Shown one piece after another: positions 16,770-23,532 of a DNA stretch of 29,651 nucleotides. Made by a program: the position numbers and the translations under genes. Source of the DNA: Brevinema_A sp051649245 (GTDB lineage Bacteria > Spirochaetota > Brevinematia > Brevinematales > Brevinemataceae); NCBI GenBank assembly GCA_051649245.1, contig JBOFGS010000022.1, positions 1-29,651 of the forward strand, in the 5' to 3' direction. The notes under the pieces were generated by a model. The model was not told the origin of the DNA. It was given only the letters and a program-made list of their open reading frames with translations, and did not search any database. Numbering within the stretch: position 1 is the first letter of the stretch; every line of letters begins with the position of its first letter.

Positions 16770-18841
16770 TGAAACAATTCCTCTGTGAGATCTACTTGTT
16801 TTTTAGGACGTGACGGAACATAATAGCCTGTTGTTGTTGCTCCATTTATTCCCAATCTGTTTAATTGAACAGTTAAATCAATCCATAATCCAGGGTTATC
16901 ACTGTAGTTATAGGCTTCATATTCGATCCAATATTCTAGTGGTGGAGAATTTTTGATTGTTGTATAGAGATCTAATATTTTTTTGGAATCATGAACAGCA
17001 TGATAATACTGACCATGAGATTTTTTGGCCATTTTTGTCCAAAATTTTATATTTTCATTACCAAAATTAACCACATAAATAGGAATACTATTCTGATCAG
17101 CATATGTTTGAATAATTTCAGCACCATATGTTGTAAATGCTTTATCAGTTCCTTCACCGGAAGTAAAAACAATTAATGATCGATTCCTTAGATTATTCAA
17201 TAAACCTGTAATAGCATCATAAATGGGCTTATCCCACTTGATTAAAACAGGAGATGCTGATGCTTGATTAGTGACAAAATTCCAAATACGAGCAATACTT
17301 GGAGGGATACGTTCCGTTTGATAAGTTTTATCATCTACTAAGGTAACTTGAATAAGATCTTCATTGTTATTATTACTCAAAAAACTTTTCAAATAATATT
17401 CCAGTTGAGGACGGAATTTTTTTGAGAGTATACTTCGATCAATCAAAATATGAGTAAGCAGTTTAGAACGCACTTTTTCTGTCCCTGAAATAATGATATC
17501 TCTATTATCAATAGGCAAATCAAACTCTGTCATTGTGAGATCTTCGTTAATAATACTAGTCAACGGGGAACCATCTTTATTACGAGCTCGGAGAGATGCA
17601 TAGATATAAGGATATTTATCCGTAATGATTTGAGAGACGTTCATCACAATATTTCCATAAATACCTTGTAACGGTGTATAAGCGGCAACATTACAACTAT
17701 TAAAATCCGTCCTCCATAAAATATCATCGTTATCTTTAATAATATCAAAAGGAAGATTTAATTTATCATCATTTGCAATCAATGACTTAGATGTTTTGTT
17801 AAGGAAATCATAAAGATAAACAGAATTTTTTGCATCAGAAATATACAAGGAATCACGATCAACAAATAAACCTCTTGGCTCTTTTAAAAATTCTTCACCA
17901 ATATATCCTTTGAAGATCCCTTGTTGATCAAATTGTGCAATACGACCTTGCCCCTCTTTTGAAATATCAGCAACAAAGAGATCATTTTGATACATAATAA
18001 CATCTGTCGGTCTAAATAAATAATCACTACCAAACATAGCAATGTACTTGCCATCAGGCAAATATTTTAAAATTCTATGATTACCGTTATCAACAATATA
18101 CAAATAATCATCCTCAGAAAACACTATACCCATCGGACCTAACATTTGATGAGGAAGATAACCTGTTTCTCCAAACTGAAACTCCAGTGTTTTTGCAAAA
18201 TTTCGATTAAACACAGCAACGATATTTTTTTTATAGTCTGCTATATAAATTTTATTGCTGTATAAAGCTATACCTGTAGGCATTTGAATAGTATTAGGAG
18301 CAATAAATCGATGCCCATATTTTTGAACTATGTTATTGGCACTATCCATTTCAATAACTTGTCCCAACGCTGTTGAGGAAATAAATTTTCTATCTTCTTG
18401 CTTATCATAAAAAATAAAAGATCCTCTCATCAGCTCATGAGGCCCATTTACTAATCCGTTATAATATTTTCTGAAAACATAAGGATCTGTATAGTCATAG
18501 TCTTCTTCTTTTGATAAATTGAAATAAATCGCATTCAATTGTTCAATGATTTGATGATCAGCGACACCCAGACGTACTAATTCTCCCCAAATTTTTGCAG
18601 CTGTTTGCATGTATCCTGCATAAAGAAAAGCAAGTCCTAAACGATATTTTGCAGCATAATTTTTAGATTCATAAGAAAGAGCCAGTTCAAACGATTGGAT
18701 TGCTGCAGTATATTTTCGTTCATTCAGCAGTGCGATTCCATTTTTGAGTTCTTGTGTTGAAAGACTGATATTAACAATATTTTGAGAATGTATAGGAAGA
18801 AAAAGAATAATAAAAATAAATAGTGTAACGATTCTTTTCAC
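16766..18841 (-). CDS. Exported TPR-NHL propeller-vWA-like protein
   Basis: A 691-residue protein with a signal peptide (1-19, ends LPIHSQ). Residues about 28-110 form two or three TPR-like helical pairs (LKNGIALLNERKYTAAIQSFELAL). Residues about 150-395 contain repeated NHL-type blades (PTGIALYSNKIYIADYKKN, PMGIVFSEDDYLYIVDNGNHRILKY, PTDVIMYQNDLFVADI, PRGLFVDRDSLYISDA). The C-terminal ~455-640 resembles a von Willebrand A fold: LLTHILIDRS (D468, S470), YDAITGLLNNL, SLIVFTSGEGT and IPIYVVNFG. The MIDAS is incomplete. Treponemes are known to carry NHL-repeat exported proteins of similar style. The start is GTG, supported by AAGGAG 8 bases upstream. It likely scaffolds a periplasmic or surface complex; function unknown. 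Confidence 0.85.
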   Translation of the reverse strand: MKRIVTLFIFIILFLPIHSQNIVNISLSTQELKNGIALLNERKYTAAIQSFELALSYESKNYAAKYRLGLAFLYAGYMQTAAKIWGELVRLGVADHQIIEQLNAIYFNLSKEEDYDYTDPYVFRKYYNGLVNGPHELMRGSFIFYDKQEDRKFISSTALGQVIEMDSANNIVQKYGHRFIAPNTIQMPTGIALYSNKIYIADYKKNIVAVFNRNFAKTLEFQFGETGYLPHQMLGPMGIVFSEDDYLYIVDNGNHRILKYLPDGKYIAMFGSDYLFRPTDVIMYQNDLFVADISKEGQGRIAQFDQQGIFKGYIGEEFLKEPRGLFVDRDSLYISDAKNSVYLYDFLNKTSKSLIANDDKLNLPFDIIKDNDDILWRTDFNSCNVAAYTPLQGIYGNIVMNVSQIITDKYPYIYASLRARNKDGSPLTSIINEDLTMTEFDLPIDNRDIIISGTEKVRSKLLTHILIDRSILSKKFRPQLEYYLKSFLSNNNNEDLIQVTLVDDKTYQTERIPPSIARIWNFVTNQASASPVLIKWDKPIYDAITGLLNNLRNRSLIVFTSGEGTDKAFTTYGAEIIQTYADQNSIPIYVVNFGNENIKFWTKMAKKSHGQYYHAVHDSKKILDLYTTIKNSPPLEYWIEYEAYNYSDNPGLWIDLTVQLNRLGINGATTTGYYVPSRPKKQVDLTEELFQ

Positions 18842-18900
18842 AAAAAATTCTCCTTAACACATCATATTTTTCTGTATGATCATGATTTAAGCATATGACA

Positions 18901-18957
18901 TATCAAAATATATAGTGTAACTATAAATTATCCCTTAAAGTATAGTATATTTTGATA
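18901..18957. repeat. Nested inverted repeats in a divergent promoter region
   Basis: TATCAAAATATA (18901-18912) is the exact reverse complement of TATATTTTGATA (18946-18957). Between them lies a second palindrome, TATAGT-GTA-ACTATA (18911-18925). The element lies between the minus TPR/NHL/vWA gene and the plus acidic-repeat gene, where operators would be expected. The sequence is AT-rich, so chance is possible. No clear minus-strand promoter was found here. Confidence 0.35.
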
Positions 18958-18985
18958 AATAAATACAATTTTCTTATTAATGAAT

Positions 18986-19014
18986 TCAAGATCAAGCTTA
19001 TGTGACACCGATAT
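18986..19014 (+). promoter_or_regulatory. Sigma-28-like promoter for the acidic-repeat protein
   Basis: TCAAGATC (18986-18993), 13 bases, then ACCGATAT (19007-19014), the same arrangement as at 6985-7013 and 16170-16198. Start expected near 19021, leader about 35 bases. A competing weak sigma-70 candidate is TTGATA (18952-18957), 17 bases, TATTAA (18975-18980). Confidence 0.4.
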
Positions 19015-19055
19015 TAATAAAAAAATGATAGATAAAAAATCACAGGCAGGAATTT

Positions 19056-19715
19056 ATGAAATATTTATTGCTTATTATGTTGATGCTTCCTTTGCATGTA
19101 TTTTCACAAGATGCTTATCAAGATACTTATGAAGAAGAACTTCCTGCTGAAGAAGAAATTGTTGATACAGAAGATACCTATGAAGAAGACAGTATTGCCA
19201 CAGAAGATACCTATGAAGAAGAAAATGTTGCCACAGAAGATATGACCCCTCTTCCTATCACAGCAACACCGGCAACCCTTCCAGAACCAGCAAGTTCTTT
19301 AAACTCTGCAAATCAAATTGCAACCACCTCTCAACAAATTCCCAAATTAAACACAGGACGATCTATCTTGATGTTATTAAATAACACGGTTTGGATGACA
19401 AGTGACCTCAAACGAAATGAAGATTTAGTTGTATTCTTTAAAGATGAAACTCAAGGAATTTCTTTAACAACAAGAGGTCAAAAAATTCAACTTCCTAAGA
19501 GGATGTATCCTATCAGAGTCATCGAAAATAACACAAACAATAATTCAGCAATTTTAATTATTGCGTCTCAAAAAAACATTTTATATTACTCTTTTAAACT
19601 CCTAACACCTTTTTATTTGTTAATTTCTCCAGGATTTGAAACATTGGAAGAAGCAAAAAAAGTTCATGAAGACGAATATTTTAATCAAGGCTATATTTTA
19701 CAATTGATCTATTAA
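19056..19715 (+). CDS. Exported protein with acidic 11-residue repeats, unknown function
   Basis: 219 residues with a signal peptide (1-18, cleavage after VFS). The N-terminal mature part is strongly acidic and repetitive: QDTYEEELPAEEE, then TEDTYEEDSIA, TEDTYEEENVA and TEDM, a period of 11 residues. A proline/threonine-rich linker (about 65-85) follows. The C-terminal ~115 residues form a more ordered, beta-rich region (RSILMLLNNTVWMTSD, AILIIASQKNILYYSFKL, ending GYILQLIY). I do not recognise a family. AGGA lies 4 bases before ATG, a modest site. The candidate sigma-28-like promoter upstream hints at a link to motility, which remains inference. Confidence 0.8.
   Translation: MKYLLLIMLMLPLHVFSQDAYQDTYEEELPAEEEIVDTEDTYEEDSIATEDTYEEENVATEDMTPLPITATPATLPEPASSLNSANQIATTSQQIPKLNTGRSILMLLNNTVWMTSDLKRNEDLVVFFKDETQGISLTTRGQKIQLPKRMYPIRVIENNTNNNSAILIIASQKNILYYSFKLLTPFYLLISPGFETLEEAKKVHEDEYFNQGYILQLIY
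19167..19222 (+). repeat. 33-bp tandem coding repeat
   Basis: The 23-base string starting ACAGAAGATACCTATGAAG occurs identically at 19167-19189 and 19200-19222, one period being 33 bases. A third, partial copy starts at about 19233 (ACAGAAGATATG). It encodes the TEDTYEE acidic repeats and is a likely site for copy-number change. Confidence 0.8.
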
Positions 19716-19763
19716 CTATACATTTCACTATCACTTATTACCTATATCTCTTCAAAAGAAGAG

Positions 19764-19816
19764 TATTTGATATATAATCCAGTAATAGTACTATAATACC
19801 TATCGTATATCAAATA
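19764..19816. repeat. 11-bp inverted repeat flanking a promoter
   Basis: TATTTGATATA (19764-19774) and TATATCAAATA (19806-19816) are exact reverse complements separated by 31 bases. They flank a candidate promoter for the next gene: TTGATA (19767-19772), 19 bases, TATAAT (19792-19797). The right arm abuts the Shine-Dalgarno (19818-19823). It could be an operator pair or chance in AT-rich DNA. A small hairpin CTCTTC-A4-GAAGAG (19748-19763) precedes it without a T tract. Confidence 0.4.
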
Positions 19817-19829
19817 GAAGAGGTATAGT

Positions 19830-20630
19830 ATGAATCTTAAAAAATTAGTATTATTGATGATAGTATTAGGAATTTCAAATATAAATTTTGGCTCAGAGAG
19901 TGAATCCAACATAACAAAAAATCTTTCGTTGTATATGTGTGGTGGTTCAGGGAATATCAATCCAAATACTCAAAAAATTCTCAATTCTTGGGCAGAAATG
20001 GGTATAAAATATTCACAAAATTTCGATAAAGTCCCTTGGTTATCCGTAAAAACAACCATTGCAATTTGTGGGGGATCAAAAGGAATCCATAAAAATGAAA
20101 AATTTATAGGGACAATAAACACTCGAGTTATTACAGGTTACGGTAAAGCAGGTTTACAATTTTCAAAATATGGAGATATTGAATTGGTATCGGATGGACG
20201 TATAGATATGGGTGTTTATTATAAAATTAAGTTAGCTGATGAACATGCACTAAAATTAAAAAGTACAGTAGAACTTTATCCTTTTGGCAACAGTTTTTAT
20301 ATCACTTCTCACAAAATTAATAATATTCTGCATAACTATGATATGAGACTAGAGTATGGAACAAAGATCGCTACGGAATGGGAATTTGCCACAGAATTAC
20401 GTCTTAAATTCAACGGAAAAACATCATCTACATCAGTAAAAGCAGATAGTGCTCAAGCTTTTGCTGAGAGTTTTCATATTCGTTGGAACAATACTATTGC
20501 GTATCAAAACCCTCATAATTTTGGAGGTTGGGTTCAAATAAGGTATCAACCCAAAAATCTCGCAAATCCAAAACCTGTAGAACAAAACGTCAGCCTCAAT
20601 GGTGGAATTCACTATAAATTTAATCTATAA
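19830..20630 (+). CDS. Exported protein, possible outer-membrane beta-barrel
   Basis: 266 residues with a signal peptide (1-21, MNLKKLVLLMIVLGISNINFG). The rest is rich in alternating polar/hydrophobic stretches ending in aromatic residues (WLSVKTTIAICGG, TRVITGYGKAGLQFS, RIDMGVYYKIKL, WEFATELRLKFNG, FGGWVQIRYQP). The C-terminus HYKFNL has an aromatic residue near the end, as many outer-membrane barrels do. Two cysteines (C37, C79) lie in matching CGGS contexts and may form a disulfide. AAGAGG precedes ATG by 6 bases. I recognise no named family. The barrel idea is inference from pattern; a secreted beta-sandwich is the alternative. Confidence 0.75.
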   Translation: MNLKKLVLLMIVLGISNINFGSESESNITKNLSLYMCGGSGNINPNTQKILNSWAEMGIKYSQNFDKVPWLSVKTTIAICGGSKGIHKNEKFIGTINTRVITGYGKAGLQFSKYGDIELVSDGRIDMGVYYKIKLADEHALKLKSTVELYPFGNSFYITSHKINNILHNYDMRLEYGTKIATEWEFATELRLKFNGKTSSTSVKADSAQAFAESFHIRWNNTIAYQNPHNFGGWVQIRYQPKNLANPKPVEQNVSLNGGIHYKFNL

Positions 20631-20640
20631 CAAATCATGT

Positions 20641-20695
20641 ATAAATCAATAAAAAACATCCAAGTGATATACTTGGGTGTTTTTTATTGATTTAT
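20641..20695. terminator. Long bidirectional terminator
   Basis: Arms 20641-20665 and 20671-20695 pair over 25 positions with a single G-T pair. The core is CATCCAAGT / ACTTGGGTG, flanked by an A6 and a T6 tract. It ends the plus-strand gene at 20630 and overlaps the stop region of glgB (20692) on the minus strand. Confidence 0.9.
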
Positions 20696-22821
20696 TGTTC
20701 TATTCTAAACATCAAGCCTGCTAAAGGGCCTACATTAATCGAAATCAAATGATTTTCAGAAGATTTTGTTTCCGAAACAATACAAAAATCATTGTCTATA
20801 CCGGCACCACCGTAACAGATTTTATCTGTGTTGATGAGTTGATAATATGTTCCTTTGACAGGAACTTCTAGCTTGAAATTATATTTTGCAACGGAATTTA
20901 AATTTAAGACAACTAACATACCAGAGCCTTTGCTATCCCATCGAATCCATGTTAACAAGCCTGAATCTTTATTATCACAGTCTATCCAAGAAAAAGTTTG
21001 AGGCTGATTTTCTATTTCAAATAATGGTGAAGAATGACGATAAAGATGATTCAAATCTTTGATTAACAATCTTAAACCATGATGAAGAGAATGTCGATTC
21101 AAATCCCAATCAATAGATTGCGATTCTGACCACTCTTGCCAAGCGCCCCATTCTTGACCATGAAAGATCATTTTTTTCCCAGGATGACCCCACATATAAG
21201 TAAACATCAGTCTTAAATTTGCACATTTCTCCCAATCCGATCCCGGCATACGAGATAATAAAGTACCTTTACCATGAACAACTTCATCATGCGAAAATGG
21301 CAAAATATAATTTTCTGAAAAAGCATATATTAATGAAAAGGTGATTTGTTGATGATGATAAGATCTGAATAAAGGATCTATACTAAAATATTCCAATGTA
21401 TCGTGCATCCATCCCATGTTCCATTTATAAGTAAAACCTAATCCACCTTCAGAAACTGGAGCAGTAACTTTTGGGAAAGAAGTGGATTCTTCTGCTATGG
21501 TGATGACATTAGGAAAATTTTTTGAAATTTGTTCATTAAGCGTTTGTAGAAAATAAATAGCTTCTAAATTTTCACGCCCTCCATACTGATTAGGAATCCA
21601 CTCACCATCGTTTCTTGAATAGTCATTGTACAACATTGATGCCACAGCATCTACCCTGATTCCATCAATATGAAATTTTTCAATCCAATACAAAGCACTG
21701 CCAATTAAAAATTGACGGACTTCATTCCTACCATAATTGAAAATATGCGTATTCCAATCATAGTGCCAACCTTGCCGTGGATCTTCATGTTCATACAAAG
21801 CTGTTCCATCAAATCGCACTAATCCATGACTATCAACAGGAAAATGCGAAGGTACCCAATCGATAATAACCCCCAACCCTTGTTGATGTAGATAATCAAC
21901 AAAATACATAAAATCATCTGGTGTTCCATAACGAGAAGTAGGTGCAAAATATCCTGTCACTTGGTATCCCCAAGATCCATCAAAAGGATATTCTGTAACA
22001 GGCATTAATTCTATATGGGTAAAACCATGCTCTAATAAATATTCTGATAGTGGAGCTGCAATATCACGATAATTTATTGAGTCTTGCTCATCTGATTTGA
22101 TCCAAGAACTAAGATGACATTCATAGATACTCAATGCTTGATTGATATAGGTATTTCTGTTTTCCATCCAAGATTGATCATTCCATTCATAAGTAGAAGA
22201 ATAAATAATCGATGCAGTTTTAGGACGATGTTCTGAATAGAATGAATAAGGGTCAGCTTTATCAATTAATACATTTTGAGCGACTTCTATAGAATATTTG
22301 TACACCATACCGTCTTTTAGATGAGGGATAAAAATTTGCCAAATACCACTTTCTCCGTAACGTTGCATAAAATATCGCTCAGGATCCCAAGCATTAAAAT
22401 CACCGATAACACGAACACTTTTTGCATTTGGTGCCCAAACAGCAAAACGAACTCCTGCAACACCATTATAAATTACATGATGAGCTCCCATTATCTCCCA
22501 AACACGATAATGTTTTCCTTCATTAAATAGATAAAGATCTAGGTCATTCAAAATAGGAGAAAATTTATACGGATCATCTTCTAATGTTTGATTGTGGTTG
22601 TACGTAATTTTTAATTTATAATCAATAACGTCTGGAATGGTTGTCTGAAAAAAACCATCTTTTTGTTTGATCAATGGAAATTCTTCTTCAGAAACAGTGT
22701 CACAAACAATAATCTGTTTTGCATGATGGTTAATAACAGTAATGGTATATTTATTATCATTTGCGGTAATCCCTAACACACCAAAAGGATTGTTGCGTAC
22801 TTCATCCCAAAAATTATTCAT
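20692..22821 (-). CDS. glgB: 1,4-alpha-glucan branching enzyme
   Basis: Makes alpha-1,6 branches in glycogen. The 709 residues match GlgB length. The N-terminal ~105 residues form a short N1-like domain (NPFGVLGI). A CBM48 module follows at about 110-205 (AGVRFAVWAPNAKSVRVIGDFNAWD), then the GH13 barrel with YECHLSSW, ELMPVTEYPFDGSWGYQVTGYFAPTSRYG and VIIDWVPSHFP. The nucleophile is D391 in DGIRVDAVASMLY, the acid/base E444 in IAEEST, and the transition-state Asp D512 in SHDEVVHGKG. GAGGATC lies before ATG. It is monocistronic with its own promoter and terminator. malQ, at 27758-29233, is the second alpha-glucan enzyme in this window. Confidence 0.97.
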   Translation of the reverse strand: MNNFWDEVRNNPFGVLGITANDNKYTITVINHHAKQIIVCDTVSEEEFPLIKQKDGFFQTTIPDVIDYKLKITYNHNQTLEDDPYKFSPILNDLDLYLFNEGKHYRVWEIMGAHHVIYNGVAGVRFAVWAPNAKSVRVIGDFNAWDPERYFMQRYGESGIWQIFIPHLKDGMVYKYSIEVAQNVLIDKADPYSFYSEHRPKTASIIYSSTYEWNDQSWMENRNTYINQALSIYECHLSSWIKSDEQDSINYRDIAAPLSEYLLEHGFTHIELMPVTEYPFDGSWGYQVTGYFAPTSRYGTPDDFMYFVDYLHQQGLGVIIDWVPSHFPVDSHGLVRFDGTALYEHEDPRQGWHYDWNTHIFNYGRNEVRQFLIGSALYWIEKFHIDGIRVDAVASMLYNDYSRNDGEWIPNQYGGRENLEAIYFLQTLNEQISKNFPNVITIAEESTSFPKVTAPVSEGGLGFTYKWNMGWMHDTLEYFSIDPLFRSYHHQQITFSLIYAFSENYILPFSHDEVVHGKGTLLSRMPGSDWEKCANLRLMFTYMWGHPGKKMIFHGQEWGAWQEWSESQSIDWDLNRHSLHHGLRLLIKDLNHLYRHSSPLFEIENQPQTFSWIDCDNKDSGLLTWIRWDSKGSGMLVVLNLNSVAKYNFKLEVPVKGTYYQLINTDKICYGGAGIDNDFCIVSETKSSENHLISINVGPLAGLMFRIEQ

Positions 22822-22855
22822 AAGATCCTCATAAATTAATTATTGTATTATTAAT

Positions 22856-22884
22856 AAGATACTAATTAATTGTCGTATTGTCAA
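22856..22884 (-). promoter_or_regulatory. Promoter for glgB
   Basis: On the minus strand, consensus -35 TTGACA (22884-22879), a 17-bp spacer and -10 TATCTT (22861-22856). It is the mirror partner of the ferritin-like gene promoter in the same 197-base divergent region. Confidence 0.65.
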
Positions 22885-22941
22885 ATAAAAATGGTCATAT
22901 TATCTAATAAAAAGAAAAACAAAAAAATAATCACAAATCAG

Positions 22942-22971
22942 TTGACTTATTTCACATAAAATATCTATACT
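22942..22971 (+). promoter_or_regulatory. Promoter for the ferritin-like gene
   Basis: -35 TTGACT (22942-22947), an 18-bp spacer and -10 TATACT (22966-22971). An 8-bp inverted repeat, TACTATTA-AAA-TAATAGTA (22980-22998), lies at the expected transcript start and could be a repressor site or a 5' hairpin. Confidence 0.6.
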
Positions 22972-23018
22972 TAATTAAATACTATTAAAATAATAGTACC
23001 TTTATCAAGGAGATTTAT

Positions 23019-23468
23019 ATGATTAATTTATTCAAAAAAGAAATTGAGAAAGAAATTGAAGCAAGCAGAACTTTTTTAGAATTAGCTATTTCAGCTCAAA
23101 AACTTGGTCATTTTAAAGCGGCTGAATTTTTTTTAGGTGAAGCAAAAGAAGATTTAGGGCATGCGTTTTCATATGCGGTAGAAGTAGATAAATATGATGC
23201 CTTGGAAACAAATAAAGACATTAAAGATATTGCTCATAGCTATCATGAGCTTGAAAAAGGTGCTGTTCAAAGACTAATTGATATTGAAAATAAAAGCCGT
23301 AGCGAAAATAAAATTTCGTCTATTGCTTTTATTAATAAAATGCTTGAAGCTCATTCCAATGAAGCATATAGTGCTAAAAAATTAGCATATAAAATTAATA
23401 TCCTTGCTAGCCAAGAAGCTATTAATGATATTGAAGAACTATTTGAAGAACTACTCGAAAAAGAGTAA
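23019..23468 (+). CDS. Ferritin-like protein
   Basis: 149 residues, all helical, with four segments fitting a ferritin-like four-helix bundle. Helix A has KEIEASRTFLELAISAQKLG (E14 in the ligand position). Helix B has AAEFFLGEAKEDLGHAFSYA, where EDLGHA resembles ferritin's EExxHA (E44, D45, H48). Helix C holds HELEKGAVQRLIDIE, and helix D has MLEAHSNEAYSAKKL (H112, E115). Likely iron storage or oxidative-stress protection in the cytoplasm. It is shorter than typical bacterial ferritin (about 165) and the helix B glutamate is aspartate, so activity is not assured; Dps or rubrerythrin-like kin are alternatives. AAGGAG precedes ATG. Confidence 0.65.
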   Translation: MINLFKKEIEKEIEASRTFLELAISAQKLGHFKAAEFFLGEAKEDLGHAFSYAVEVDKYDALETNKDIKDIAHSYHELEKGAVQRLIDIENKSRSENKISSIAFINKMLEAHSNEAYSAKKLAYKINILASQEAINDIEELFEELLEKE

Positions 23469-23484
23469 TAAAAATAGAAGATAT

Positions 23485-23514
23485 TTGTAAATCCTCCTTT
23501 GTATATGGTATAAT
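23485..23514 (+). promoter_or_regulatory. Promoter embedded in the hairpin before the arylsulfotransferase-like gene
   Basis: -35 TTGTAA (23485-23490), 18 bases, then extended -10 TGG-TATAAT (23506-23514). Transcription would start near 23521, inside the 3' arm of the surrounding hairpin, giving a leader of only about 12 bases that begins at the Shine-Dalgarno. Confidence 0.5.
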
Positions 23515-23532
23515 ATATAAAGGAGGATTTTT
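23489..23532 (+). terminator. Terminator-like hairpin containing the next gene's Shine-Dalgarno
   Basis: AAATCCTCCTTT (23489-23500) pairs perfectly with AAAGGAGGATTT (23519-23530), followed by T5 (23528-23532). The AGGAGG in the 3' arm is the ribosome site of the gene starting at 23533. A readthrough transcript from the ferritin-like gene would be terminated or have that site sequestered. Confidence 0.65.
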
